NCBI RefSeq assembly: GCF_000012365.1
Contig: NC_007650.1
Span: forward strand, 2,356,001 to 2,420,000
DNA length: 64,000 bases
Source: Burkholderia thailandensis E264
GTDB lineage: Bacteria > Pseudomonadota > Gammaproteobacteria > Burkholderiales > Burkholderiaceae
Reading direction: 5' to 3'
Part shown: piece after piece, positions 29,479-38,908 of the stretch
How positions within the stretch are numbered: the stretch's first letter is position 1
Layout: each line of letters starts with the position of its first letter
The notes under the pieces: generated by a model
Database searches by the model: none
Told to the model about the DNA's origin: nothing
The model's input: the letters and a program-made list of their open reading frames with translations, nothing else
Made by a program: the position numbers and the translations under genes

Positions 29479-31085
29479 TGACCTTCCGAATTCGTGAATG
29501 ACGCGGGCGAGGAAGCGGGAGCGGGCCCGTGAGCGTGTGTGGGGACTTTGGCCGCGATCGCGGCGGGCGATGTGTCCGTGGAAGCGGCTGCGGAAGCGCC
29601 CGCCGGCGCGGATGCGGCCGGCGACGCCGATGCGGCGGACACCACGGACGCGTCGGCAGCGGCCGAGGCCGACGCCGATGCCGACGCCGGCACGGCCGCT
29701 TGCGGCTCGCCCGCCGCCGGCCCGCTGCGCGGCAGGCGCCCGCCCATTGCCTGCTGCAGATCGGCCTGCGCGAGCCAGTAGTCCTTCAGCGCATCGAGAT
29801 AGCCGTTCACCGCGCCGACCTGATCGCGCGCATCGGCCAGCAGCTCGAACACACTGACGAGCATCCCGTTGTAGCGCAGCAGCATCTCGTCGGAGATCGT
29901 CTTGCGCAGCGGCACGACCTCGTCGCGATAGTGCTTCGCGATGTCGTAGCGCGTCACGTAAGCCGCGTACGACTCGCGCACCTCGGAGCGCGCGTCGATC
30001 GCCGTCTGCGCGAGCCGGTTCGCCGACTGCAGGTAAGTCGCCTTCGCCCGCGCGACCTTCGCGCCGCCCCAGTCGAACAGCGGAATCTCGACGCTGATCT
30101 CGTAGCCGTGCTCGCGCCCCTTGTCGGTCTCGTAGTTGTCGAGGTAGCCGACTTCGAGCGCGTTGACGAAGCGCGTCGCCTGAGTGAGGCCGAGCGACTT
30201 CGCAACGCCCTGCGTCCTCAGCTTCGCCGCCCGGATGTCGAGGCGATGGTCCATCGCGTAGCGCTCGACGTCGTCTAGCCGCGGCCGTTCGGCGGGCAGT
30301 TCGGGCAGGCGGTCGGGCAGCTTGTATCCGGTCGACGCGCCCCATAGGCCCATCGCGCGCGTGAGCTTTTCGCGCGCGGCGAGCGCGCGTAGCCGCGCGT
30401 TCGCGAGTTGCGCGACGGCGTCCGCGTAGAACGCCTGCTCGCGCGCATAGTCGAGCCGGCTGAAGTTGCCGGCCCGCCGCATCCGGCGCGCGAGCTCCGC
30501 GCCGGCGTCCGCCGAATCCTTCACCTGCTCCGCGTAAGTCGCCGCCTGCGCGGCCGCGACCGCTTCGACGTAGGCGCGGCGCGCGTCGGCCGCGACCTTC
30601 AGCATCGCGTCGGCGGTCTCGAGCTTCGTCTGCTCGAAGCGCCGGCCCTCGATCTTCGTCGCGAGCGGCAGCGTCAGGATGCTCAGGACGTTCATCGAAA
30701 ACGTCCGGCCGATGCTCAGATCATTGCTCGAACGCGTGCGGCTGAACGTGAAGCCCGGATTCGGCAGCCGCCCCGCCTGCACGAGATCGGCCTCGGACAG
30801 GCCGAGTTCCGCGTACGAAGCCTGCAGGCCGCGGTTGTTCAGCAATGCGATCTGGACCGCGTCGTCGATGCCGAGCGGCTTCGACAGCAGCGCCTGCGTG
30901 CGGCGCGCGAGCGCGTCGCGATCGGCGTCGGTCTTCACCTGCACCGCGTCCTTGCCGAGCCGCTCGGTGGCCACGGTCGACACGGCGCCGAAGCCGCCGT
31001 CCCGCGAAAACGTCGTGCAGCCCGCGGCGAACGCGAGCACTGCCGCCGCCGCGCAGATCCGGAGGGAAACGAAGCGCGTCTTCAT
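29475..31085 (-). CDS. TolC-family outer-membrane efflux lipoprotein
   Basis: A 536-residue outer-membrane factor. A lipoprotein signal ends in LAFAAGC with the lipobox cysteine near residue 22. The two OEP repeats with long helices and the strand turns typical of CusC/TolC follow (NNRGLQASYAELGLSEADLVQAGRLPNPGF near 90-120). The C-terminal 90 residues are an Ser/Ala/Pro-rich tail with a short His motif, absent from typical members and possibly periplasmic. In a copper operon it could pair with an efflux pump encoded elsewhere; no CusA/CusB homologue is present in this window. It starts at 31085, overlapping the stop of the preceding small gene. Confidence 0.88.
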   Translation of the reverse strand: MKTRFVSLRICAAAAVLAFAAGCTTFSRDGGFGAVSTVATERLGKDAVQVKTDADRDALARRTQALLSKPLGIDDAVQIALLNNRGLQASYAELGLSEADLVQAGRLPNPGFTFSRTRSSNDLSIGRTFSMNVLSILTLPLATKIEGRRFEQTKLETADAMLKVAADARRAYVEAVAAAQAATYAEQVKDSADAGAELARRMRRAGNFSRLDYAREQAFYADAVAQLANARLRALAAREKLTRAMGLWGASTGYKLPDRLPELPAERPRLDDVERYAMDHRLDIRAAKLRTQGVAKSLGLTQATRFVNALEVGYLDNYETDKGREHGYEISVEIPLFDWGGAKVARAKATYLQSANRLAQTAIDARSEVRESYAAYVTRYDIAKHYRDEVVPLRKTISDEMLLRYNGMLVSVFELLADARDQVGAVNGYLDALKDYWLAQADLQQAMGGRLPRSGPAAGEPQAAVPASASASASAAADASVVSAASASPAASAPAGASAAASTDTSPAAIAAKVPTHAHGPAPASSPASFTNSEGQ

Positions 31086-31381
31086 TGTTCGGCGTCCCCG
31101 TGCATCGCGCCGTGGCCGCCATGCCCGGCGGCCCCGCCGTCGCCCGTCGGCGCGGGTGTCGCGGCCGGCTTGCGCGGCCGCTGCGCGACCTCGCGGTTCA
31201 ATTGCTGCCAGGTCGGCCCATCTTCGTCGCGGTAGCGTCGGTAATCGTCGAGCGCGGACGGCGCCACGAACGCGGGCACCGAAGCCGCGGCATCCGCCGG
31301 ATCGGCGAACGTCGTCGTCGCGTGCACGAGCGCCGGCCATGCCGCCGACGCGCCGAGCAGCGCTGCGGAAATCTTTCGCAT
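31082..31381 (-). CDS. Small secreted His-rich protein of the copper operon
   Basis: A 99-residue protein with a signal peptide (MRKISAALLGASAAWPALVHA), a short acidic and aromatic core (LDDYRRYRDEDGPTWQQLNREVAQRP) and a flexible tail GGAAGHGGHGAMHG that looks metal-binding. I know of no described function. Small proteins of this layout recur in copper clusters. It starts at the ATG at 31381 and its stop overlaps the start of the TolC-type gene (ATGA), so translation is coupled. A periplasmic copper-binding role is inferred from the tail and position only. Confidence 0.78.
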   Translation of the reverse strand: MRKISAALLGASAAWPALVHATTTFADPADAAASVPAFVAPSALDDYRRYRDEDGPTWQQLNREVAQRPRKPAATPAPTGDGGAAGHGGHGAMHGDAEQ

Positions 31382-31474
31382 GAAATTGTCTCGTCGTCAG
31401 GCGTCCCGGCGGCGCGCGTGCGCGCCGTCAGGACGAATGTGCGTATCGCGGCGAATGCGCCGCGACCCGAAGGA

Positions 31475-31876
31475 TCAGACGAGAGCGATTCGAGGCGGCC
31501 GTTCGATGCCGCCCGTCAGGAACGACACCGCACGGGCGTCGCGAGGAAGGGATAGAGCGATGCGCGGCGCGTCGAACGACGCCGCCACGGTGGAGCCGGC
31601 CGGCAGGCCCGCGCCGATGCAGCACGATATGCACGTCGCGCACGCATGCGCGTGATGCGCGCCGCGCGGCTCGGGATGCCGGTGATCGTCGGCGGCGAAG
31701 TTCATGTCGTGCGCGCCGTGGCCGTTTTCCGCCGCGGCTTGCTGCAGATGGCGGGCAGGCGCGCCGCCGCCATCGGCGCGCGCGAGTTCGCAATTCATCG
31801 AGACGGCCGCCAGCGCCTGAACCGGAAGGCTCAGGACCAACAGCACGATAACGAAGAGCTTGCGCCAATATGACAT
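31475..31876 (-). CDS. CopL-like secreted metal-binding protein
   Basis: A 133-residue exported protein and the first gene of the copper operon. The signal peptide MSYWRKLFVIVLLVLSLPVQALA is clear. The mature part is rich in histidine (HGAHDMNF, DDHRHPEPRGAHHAHA) and cysteine (CATCISCC), the pattern of CopL and DUF2946-type proteins that precede copA in copper operons and are needed for copper-responsive expression in Xanthomonas. Assignment is by composition and position. The ATG at 31876 starts a normal signal peptide; an ATG 18 bases upstream (31894) is possible, and neither has a good ribosome site. The operon promoter should lie in the 266 bases upstream. Confidence 0.78.
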   Translation of the reverse strand: MSYWRKLFVIVLLVLSLPVQALAAVSMNCELARADGGGAPARHLQQAAAENGHGAHDMNFAADDHRHPEPRGAHHAHACATCISCCIGAGLPAGSTVAASFDAPRIALSLPRDARAVSFLTGGIERPPRIALV

Positions 31877-32142
31877 AGGGGCGGAGTCTAACATGCGGCA
31901 ACGGCGACGATAAGGGCTTTCTGCAGTTCGAAATGAAATCGGGCGGCACGCGCCGCCGCGTATGCCGGGCGGGCGCTCGGAAGAACGCGGCATCGGCGTC
32001 GCCGACGGATGCCGACCTTCGCCCGCCCCCGCGCCGCGCGTCACGTGATCCCCGAAAGCGGCAAGAAAATGACGGCGAGCGAACGAGAACGACTGGAAAC
32101 GCACGGCAACCGCTCGATAGCGGCGGCGACGCCGCATCGCAT

Positions 32143-33987
32143 TCAGAGTGCCGCGCGCCGTCCCTTCTTCGTGCGATGCGCATCGCCTTCGGCACCGTCC
32201 GACGTCGCACGCTTGCCGGGCGAGCGCTTTCGCGAGGCGCTCGCCGGCGCCGCCGCGCCGCCCATCGTCTGCGCGAGCAACGGCCGCAACTGCGCGAGCG
32301 TGCGCGTGTTGAGCACCTGCTCCTTCGTCAGCCAGCCGCGCCGCGCCTGATCGACGCCGATGCCGAGATAGCCCAGATCCTCGCGACGATGCGCGTCCGA
32401 ATCGATCGACACGAGCACGCCGGCCTCGGCCGCACGCCGGCACCAGGTGTCGGCGAGATCCAGCCGTTGCGGCTGCGCGTTGAGTTCCAGATGGCAGCCG
32501 CGAGCGCGCGCATGCTCGATCACGCGGGCGAGATCGATGTCGTATGCGTCGCGCTCGCCGAGCAGCCGCCCCGACGGATGCGCGAGGATCGTGAAATACG
32601 GATGGTCCATCGCGCGCAGCACGCGCTCCGTCTGCGCGGCGCGCGACAGTTCGAAATGGCCGTGAACCGCGCCGACCACGAGATCGAGCCGCGCGAGCAC
32701 GCTGTCGGGCAGATCCAGGCTGCCGTCCTCGAGGATGTCGACCTCGATCCCCTTCAGGAGCACGACGCCATCGAGCGCCTCGTTCAGCCGGTCGATCTCG
32801 TCGATTTGCCGGGCGAGACGATCCGCGTCGAGACCGTGCGCGACGCCGAGCCGGCGTGAATGATCGGTGATCGCCAGATAGTCGAGGCCGCGCTTGCGCG
32901 CTTCGAGCGCCATGTCTTGCAGGCTGTCGCGCCCGTCGGTCGCGTTCGTGTGCGCATGCAGATCGCCGCGCAAATGCTTGCGCTCGACGAGCGTCGGCAG
33001 CCGGCCCTCGCGCGCGGCTTCGATCTCGCCCTGGTTCTCGCGCAGCTCGGGCGGCACCCATGCGAGATCGATCGACGCGTAGACCGATTCCTCGGTCGCG
33101 CCGGCGATGCGCCGCTCGCCGTCGAACACGCCGTATTCGTTGATCTTCAGGTTGTGCGCCTGCGCGATGCGCCGCATCGCGATGTTGTGCGCCTTCGATC
33201 CGGTGAAATAAACGAGCGCCGCGCCGAGCGACACCGGCGACACGACGCGCAGATCGACCTGAATGCCGCAGCGAAGCACGATGCTCGAACGCGTGTCGCC
33301 GCTCGCGAGCACGCGCGCGACTTCGTCGTACTCGACGAAGCGCGCCGACACCTTCGCCGGATCGCCCGACGCAACGACGATGTCGAGATCGCCGACGGTC
33401 TCGCGCCGCCTGCGGAAGCTGCCCGCCGCGACCGCCTCGGACACGCCCGGCGTCTCGCGCAGGTATGTGAGGAGCGGCGTCAGGTATTGCGTCGCGAACG
33501 ACAGCAGGAATCGCTGCGACTTGCGCCGCAGCCTCGCGCCGATCGCCTCCGCGATGTGCGCCTCGGTTTTCTCGCCGAAGCCGGGCAGCCCGCGAATCTT
33601 GCCTTTCTCGGCCGCTTCCTTCAGTTGCTCGAGCGTCTCGACACGCAGCGCGTCGTGCAGCGCGCGCACGCGCTTCGCGCCGAGCCCAGGCACGCCGAGC
33701 AGCTCGACGATCGCGGGCGGCAGTTCGCGGCGCAGTTGCTGCTGCAGCTCGCAGGAGCCGGTTGTCGCGATCTCGCGCAGCTTGCCGGCCAGATCGGCGC
33801 CGATCGTCGGGATATCGTCGAGGTTCCTGCCATCGGCGATCATTTCGCCGATGTCGCGGCCGAGTCCGCCGACCGTGCGCGCCGCGTTGCGGTACGCGCG
33901 CACGCGAAACGGATTGGCCCCCTGAATCTCCAGCAAGTCGGCGATCTCCGCGAAGATCGCCGCGAAATCGGCGTTGTGGATCGGCAT
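32143..33987 (-). CDS. polX: DNA polymerase X with PHP domain
   Basis: A 614-residue two-domain enzyme. The N-terminal half is a family X polymerase: helix-hairpin-helix segments (IPTIGADLAGKL, VPGLGAKRVRAL, LPGFGEKTEAHI), then the palm with GDLDIVV carrying two catalytic aspartates and IQVDLRVV carrying the third. The C-terminal half is a PHP phosphoesterase with all metal motifs: DLHAHTNATDG, ITDHS, AHPSGRL and SIDSDAHRREDLG. Bacterial PolX fills short gaps in base-excision repair, and the PHP part gives 3'-5' exonuclease and related activities. The C-terminal 40 residues are basic and low in complexity. It starts at the ATG at 33987. It is alone, with 266 bases to the copper operon downstream. 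Confidence 0.93.
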   Translation of the reverse strand: MPIHNADFAAIFAEIADLLEIQGANPFRVRAYRNAARTVGGLGRDIGEMIADGRNLDDIPTIGADLAGKLREIATTGSCELQQQLRRELPPAIVELLGVPGLGAKRVRALHDALRVETLEQLKEAAEKGKIRGLPGFGEKTEAHIAEAIGARLRRKSQRFLLSFATQYLTPLLTYLRETPGVSEAVAAGSFRRRRETVGDLDIVVASGDPAKVSARFVEYDEVARVLASGDTRSSIVLRCGIQVDLRVVSPVSLGAALVYFTGSKAHNIAMRRIAQAHNLKINEYGVFDGERRIAGATEESVYASIDLAWVPPELRENQGEIEAAREGRLPTLVERKHLRGDLHAHTNATDGRDSLQDMALEARKRGLDYLAITDHSRRLGVAHGLDADRLARQIDEIDRLNEALDGVVLLKGIEVDILEDGSLDLPDSVLARLDLVVGAVHGHFELSRAAQTERVLRAMDHPYFTILAHPSGRLLGERDAYDIDLARVIEHARARGCHLELNAQPQRLDLADTWCRRAAEAGVLVSIDSDAHRREDLGYLGIGVDQARRGWLTKEQVLNTRTLAQLRPLLAQTMGGAAAPASASRKRSPGKRATSDGAEGDAHRTKKGRRAAL

Positions 33988-35055
33988 GGTCGACCTCGCG
34001 TCTTATAGACGGCGGCGCACGCGGCGCGGCCCAACGGCCCAATGGCCCGAATCGGCCCGCATCGGCCCGACACGCCGCCGCGCGCGTGCATCGCACGCTT
34101 TCATCCTAGGCGGCGACGCCCGTTGCGGCCGTGCGCGGACGCCGGCGGCCGCGCGTGCCGGCTCCCGGCATCACGCTGCGCGCGCTCGACGCCCGGCACG
34201 ACAAGACCAGCATAGACCGCGCGCGGCAGCCACCGTTGCGTTGGATCAATCGGCACAGCGTCGCATGGCGCGTGCGCGTTCGCAGCCCGCGCACACGCCG
34301 GCGAACGGACAAGGGAAACGGCGCGCGAACGCCGGTCGCCGGGCGGGATCGATTCCAGCGCGAAACGGGCCGAGCGCGGCGATCGCGAGCAGGCCGTGCG
34401 CGAAGCCCACGGAGATCCTCGGTGCGCGATGCGCACGAAACGTCGCCGAATCGAGCCAATCGAGCCGAACGAACCGGAACGACGCAAGCGCGTTCACGCT
34501 CGCGGAAACGGCTGCGACCGATGCGACCCGACCACCGTCATTTCGCTCAGCCGAATCGGCCGCCCGCCTGGGCCGCGACGCCCCACGCGACGAATCGACC
34601 GGCGCGACATGACGGTCTGCATGCGGCATGGAAATGCGGAATCGGCATGAGCCGGCACGCGCTTTCGCGCCGCTCGCCGACGCCGTGATTCGCTCTGTCC
34701 GATTCCGTCGCTCCGGAGTTGCCGACAAGACCGGCGCGCTCGCTCCGTGCTCCGTCGCGCGCCGTTTCTTGTCGCTCCTTTTTTGAACCACGGCGAACGT
34801 CAACGGCGTTTGCGCGCCGGTCCGCGCGCGCCGAATCGCCTGCGCGGTTGTGCGGATTGCCCGAACGCGATACCCGAGCCAACCGTCGCGGCGCGGCCGC
34901 TCGCGACATGAATTTCGTCATTCAATAGGAATGCAAAACGGTCGTTTCAAATTGAACAATCTGGATGAGGAATATTCCCTATGTCTTTGTAATTGCTAAC
35001 GTAATAGGCCGTTACTATAATCGTTCCAAAGCCGGCATCCGATAATAGGGGCGCC
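33988..35055. other. Gene-free divergent intergenic region
   Basis: This stretch of 1,068 bases lies between the divergent polX and pbpG genes. Several frames of 70-210 codons overlap on both strands, but all are arginine-rich, lack family signatures and have no ribosome site. The last 140 bases (34,920-35,055) are AT-rich and probably hold the pbpG promoter. Nothing else could be identified. Confidence 0.5.
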
Positions 35056-36177
35056 ATGAAAGCGACACCGTTTTCCTCATTGAAAGCGATGTGCGGATTC
35101 GTACTTCGTACGTCGAAACGGACGGTGTTGCCAGTCGTCCTCGCATCCGCACTCGCCGTCCCGACGTTCGACGCGCAAGCGAAATCCCCCGTGGCGAAGC
35201 GGCATCCCGCCGCGTATGCGTCGATTCGCACCGTCAGTTTTCATCCGCGGCCGGGGCACGCGTCGCTCGTGCGGCATGCGCTCGCCACGCGCCACATGAG
35301 GGCCGGCCGCTACCGGCTCGCCGGCGGCATGCGCCGCGTGACGTTCTCGCCGCGCGCGCCGTTCAGCGGCCGCGCATTCGAGCCGCGCGACACGTCGCAA
35401 CCGTTCGGACTCCGGTCGAACATCGTCTACATGGTTGACCAGCACACCGGCGAAACGCTGTTCGACCGCAATTCGCAAGAGGTCGTGCCGATCGCGTCGG
35501 TAACGAAACTGATGACCGCGATGGTCGTGCTCGACTCGAAGGCGCCGCTGGACGAGCCGATCGAAGTGACCGACGACGATCGCGATCTGGACAAGTTCAC
35601 GGGCTCGCGCCTCGCGATCGGCTCGACGCTCAGCCGCGACGACATGCTTCACATCGCGCTGATGGCATCCGAGAATCGCGCGGCGGCGGCGCTGTCACGC
35701 TACTATCCGGGCGGGCGCGAAGCGTTCGTCGCCGCGATGAACCGAAAGGCGCGATCGCTCGGCATGGTCGATACATATTTCGAGAATCCGACCGGGCTGT
35801 CCAAACACAACGTGTCGACCGCGCGCGATCTCGTGAAGATGGTCGAGGCCGCTTACCAGTATCCGTTGATCCGCGAGTATTCGACCGATCTGAAATACGA
35901 TGTCGACACGGGCCTGCGCACGCTCTATTACCACAGCACGAACATCCTGCTGCACGACGACGCGTGGGACATCGGCATTCAGAAGACGGGCTATATCAAG
36001 GAGTCCGGCATTTGCCTCGTGATGCAGACGACGATCGGCGGGCGTGACGTCGTGATGGTGCTGCTCGATTCGGCCGGGCGGCACTCCGACTTCTTCGACG
36101 CCGCCCGGCTGCGCACGATGCTGACGTCGAGCGGCGCGCGCATGACGGAAGCGAATTCGGCGGCGAGCGCCAATTGA
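35056..36177 (+). CDS. pbpG: D-alanyl-D-alanine endopeptidase, PBP7/8 type
   Basis: A 373-residue low-molecular-weight penicillin-binding protein that cuts peptide cross-links in the periplasmic cell wall. A signal sequence (residues 1-42) and a basic linker of about 75 residues precede the serine-peptidase domain. The three catalytic motifs are SVTK (148-151), SEN (205-207) and KTG (311-313). The domain layout and length fit PbpG rather than a carboxypeptidase of the DacA type, since the C-terminal beta domain is missing. The ATG at 35056 gives a good signal peptide. It is monocistronic. Confidence 0.92.
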   Translation: MKATPFSSLKAMCGFVLRTSKRTVLPVVLASALAVPTFDAQAKSPVAKRHPAAYASIRTVSFHPRPGHASLVRHALATRHMRAGRYRLAGGMRRVTFSPRAPFSGRAFEPRDTSQPFGLRSNIVYMVDQHTGETLFDRNSQEVVPIASVTKLMTAMVVLDSKAPLDEPIEVTDDDRDLDKFTGSRLAIGSTLSRDDMLHIALMASENRAAAALSRYYPGGREAFVAAMNRKARSLGMVDTYFENPTGLSKHNVSTARDLVKMVEAAYQYPLIREYSTDLKYDVDTGLRTLYYHSTNILLHDDAWDIGIQKTGYIKESGICLVMQTTIGGRDVVMVLLDSAGRHSDFFDAARLRTMLTSSGARMTEANSAASAN

Positions 36178-36489
36178 TGCGACGCGCGCCGGATTCGGCA
36201 GCGGCGCTCACCTTCGGCGGCGGCGTTCGCTCGCCGGCGACGCGGATCGACAACCGGCGCCGGGCGACGATGCCGTTTCGCGCAGGGCGCCGGATCGCAC
36301 CGGGCCTGAGCCCGGGCTGACCGAGACCGACGCCGGCCGGGCGCCGGCGGCACTTCACGCGCTACCTCTTGCTCGCCGAGCGGGAATGCCGGCGTCATCC
36401 CGAACCGGCGCCGGCTCCGAATCAAGCCGCCGGACACGCAGCATGCCGCACGCCGACGCTTCTGTGCGCCCTCCGCCGCCGCCGTTCGC
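36178..36489. other. Gene-free convergent intergenic region
   Basis: The 312 bases between the convergent pbpG and DJ-1/PfpI genes are GC-rich. No open frame has a recognisable product. No strong hairpin with a thymine run was seen. Confidence 0.5.
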
Positions 36490-37110
36490 TCACGCAGCCG
36501 TTGCCGAAGCGGACAGATGCGGCGCGACATGCGCGATCGCCCGCGACACGTAAGCCTCTTTCTCGCCGACGGGCGCGACGTAATGCAATGCGCGCTCCGC
36601 CGCTTCCAGCCCATCGAGACGCGCGATGACCCATGCAGCCAGATAATGCGACGCGAGGCAGCCGCCCGCCGTCGCGACGTTGCCGTTCGCGAAGAACGGC
36701 CGGTTCAGCACGTTAATGCCGGCCTCCTGCACCCACGGCTTCGTCGTGAGATCGGTGCACGCCGGCACGCCGTCGAGCAGTCCGAGCTTCGCGAGCACGA
36801 GCGTGCCCGAGCACTGCGCGCCCAGCAACTGCCGCGACGCATCGAGCCGCAGTTGCGCGAGCAGCGCGGCGTCGGCCACGACTTCGCGCGTGCGCATGCC
36901 GCTGCCGACGAGCACCGCGTCGGCGCCGTTCGCGCAGCGCAGCGACGCCTGCGCGTCGATCACGACGCCGTTCATCGAGCACACGCGCGGCGTCGGGCTC
37001 GCGATCGACACCCGCCAGCCCGGCTTCCTCACACAGTTGAGCATGCCGAGCGCGATCAGCGAATCGAGCTCGTTGAAGCCTTCGAAAGTCAGAATGGCGA
37101 TATGCGTCAC
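36490..37110 (-). CDS. DJ-1/PfpI family protein
   Basis: A 206-residue protein of the DJ-1/ThiJ/PfpI superfamily. The acidic residue of the nucleophile elbow environment lies in FNELD (residues 12-16), and the reactive cysteine is Cys100 in GAQCSGTLVLAKLG. A conserved TAGGCLASHYLAAW follows. Members act as glyoxalases, amide hydratases or chaperones, and the exact activity cannot be told. The start is the GTG at 37110, since GGAG lies six bases upstream and the product then begins MTHIAILTFEGFNELD; the GTG at 37143 has no such site. It is divergent from a MocR regulator across an 85-base control region with a perfect inverted repeat, so it is probably that regulator's target. Confidence 0.87.
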   Translation of the reverse strand: MTHIAILTFEGFNELDSLIALGMLNCVRKPGWRVSIASPTPRVCSMNGVVIDAQASLRCANGADAVLVGSGMRTREVVADAALLAQLRLDASRQLLGAQCSGTLVLAKLGLLDGVPACTDLTTKPWVQEAGINVLNRPFFANGNVATAGGCLASHYLAAWVIARLDGLEAAERALHYVAPVGEKEAYVSRAIAHVAPHLSASATAA

Positions 37111-37160
37111 GTCGTCTCCGTCATGGGTCGATTGCACCGGCACATCGTATGTCCGAGAAT

Positions 37161-37184
37161 CATGACAATCAAATAATTGTCATG
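37161..37184. promoter_or_regulatory. Perfect 9-base inverted repeat, probable MocR operator
   Basis: CATGACAAT (37161-37169) and ATTGTCATG (37176-37184) are exact inverted repeats separated by CAAATA, in an AT-rich patch that ends 11 bases before the MocR gene and lies 50 bases before the DJ-1/PfpI gene. The symmetry and position fit an operator for a dimeric GntR-type helix-turn-helix, allowing autoregulation and control of the divergent gene. Confidence 0.7.
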
Positions 37185-37195
37185 GATACATCGGC

Positions 37196-38530
37196 ATGGC
37201 CCGCGCCCGCTACAAACGCCTCGTCGACACGCTCGCCGCCGACATCCGCTCGGGCCGCCTGCCGCCCGGCACGCGTCTGCCGACGCATCGCGAGCTCGCG
37301 GCCGCCGAGGGCCTCGCGCTCGTCACCGCGACGCGCGTCTATGCGGAGCTCGGGGCGATGGGGCTCGTGAGCGGCGAAACCGGCCGCGGCACGTTCGTGC
37401 GGGAAACCGCGCTGCCGCGCGGGCTCGGCATCGACCAGCACGCGAGCGCCGCCGGCGTCGTCGATCTCGCGTTCAACTACCCGTCGCTGCCCGAGCAGGC
37501 CGAACTGCTGCGAGGCGCGCTGCGGCAGCTTGCGTCGTCGGGCGACCTCGACGCGCTACTGCGCTATCAGCCGCACGGCGGACGGTGGCACGAGCGCGCA
37601 TCGGTCGCCCGCCACCTCGCGTGCCGCGGGCTGTCGACCGATGCGCCGCGCGTGGCGATCGTCAGCGGCGCGCAGCACGGGCTCGCCGTCACCGCGATGG
37701 CGCTGCTGCAGCCCGGCGATGTCGTCGCCGTCGACGCACTCACTTATCCGGGCTTCAAGGTCGTCGCCGATGCGCAGCGTCTCGAGCTCGCGCCGATTCC
37801 GGCGTCCGGCCAGGGCCCCGATCTCGACGCGCTCGAGCGCCTCTGCAAAACGCGGCGCGTGCGCGCCGTGTACACGATGCCGACGCTGCACAATCCGCTC
37901 GGCTGGGTGATGAGCGCGCACCGTCGGCGCCGGCTCGTCGCGATCGCGCGCCGCCACGGGCTGCTGATCATCGAGGACGGCGCGTATGCATTCCTCGCCG
38001 ACGATCCGCCCGCGCCGATCGCCGCGCTCGCGCCGGAGGCGACGGTCTACGTGTCCGGGCTGTCGAAGAACGTCGCGACCGGGCTGCGCGTCGGCTTCGT
38101 CGCGGCGCCCGAGCAATGGCTGCCGGCGATCGAGCGCGCGGTCCGGGGCACGACATGGAACACGCCCGGCGTGATGACGGCGATCGCCTGCGGCTGGCTC
38201 GACGACGGAACGGTCGCGCGCCTCGAGGCGGACAAGCGCCGCGACGCGGCGGCGCGTCAGGCGATCGCGACCGTTGCGTTCGCGGGGCTGCGCTGCGTCC
38301 GCCACCCGGCGTCGTATTTCGTGTGGCTGCCGCTCGCCGAAGATGCGCGCGCCGACCGGGTCGCGATGGCGCTGATGCGCGAGCGGGTAGCCGTGTCGAC
38401 CGCCGAGCCGTTCGCGACGTCCGCGCACGTGCCGCACGCGATCCGCGTCGCGCTCGGGTCCGTCGATCTGGAAACGCTGCGCGATGCGCTGGGCAAGGTC
38501 AGACGGGCGGCAGACGCGTATTCGTATTGA
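37196..38530 (+). CDS. MocR-type regulator (GntR helix-turn-helix fused to aminotransferase domain)
   Basis: A 444-residue transcription regulator. Residues 1-70 are a GntR winged helix-turn-helix (LPPGTRLPTHRELAAAEGLALVTATRVYAEL and GRGTFV). Residues 90-440 are a class I aminotransferase-like domain with the pyridoxal-phosphate lysine Lys291 in SGLSKNVATGLRVGF, and MPTLHNPLG near 228. MocR proteins sense pyridoxal phosphate, GABA or other amino compounds. It starts at the ATG at 37196, right beside the inverted repeat, and is divergent from the DJ-1/PfpI gene, its likely target. Ligand and target are inferred. Confidence 0.9.
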   Translation: MARARYKRLVDTLAADIRSGRLPPGTRLPTHRELAAAEGLALVTATRVYAELGAMGLVSGETGRGTFVRETALPRGLGIDQHASAAGVVDLAFNYPSLPEQAELLRGALRQLASSGDLDALLRYQPHGGRWHERASVARHLACRGLSTDAPRVAIVSGAQHGLAVTAMALLQPGDVVAVDALTYPGFKVVADAQRLELAPIPASGQGPDLDALERLCKTRRVRAVYTMPTLHNPLGWVMSAHRRRRLVAIARRHGLLIIEDGAYAFLADDPPAPIAALAPEATVYVSGLSKNVATGLRVGFVAAPEQWLPAIERAVRGTTWNTPGVMTAIACGWLDDGTVARLEADKRRDAAARQAIATVAFAGLRCVRHPASYFVWLPLAEDARADRVAMALMRERVAVSTAEPFATSAHVPHAIRVALGSVDLETLRDALGKVRRAADAYSY

Positions 38531-38908
38531 TCGGCTTGCGTGTGGAGCGGCGCGCATATCGACGAAATCGCGTCCCGTCATGCGCCGCGAGCCTTCGGCG
38601 CGATGCCGCGTGCGCCGCGGCGCAACGCGCATGACCCGCGCCGACGCCTCGCCGCCTGCACGCGTCGAGCGCGCGCGCCGCGCACTCATCGTCCCCTTCC
38701 GCGCATGCGCCACCGAAGCGCAGCCGCGCGGCCCCGCTGGCATCGGAGAACGATTCCGCGACGATGATCGCCGGTCGATCGGTCGGACGACGCGAAACGC
38801 GTGCGCCACCGCCCGCTGTCGAACGGCGGGCGCGTGCGCCGCTTCGCACGCGCAAGGAGAGCGTTCCCCTGTCTTCCTCGCCGGCGGCGCTCGAACCGCC
38901 GCGCGCGA
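38531..38908. other. Gene-free convergent intergenic region
   Basis: The 378 bases between the convergent MocR and NAD(P)-binding genes hold only arginine-rich shadow frames. No gene, repeat or strong terminator was recognised. Confidence 0.5.

Noticed and set aside
33988..35055. Several frames of 70-210 codons between polX and pbpG
   Set aside because: They overlap each other on both strands, are Arg-rich and have no ribosome sites or motifs.
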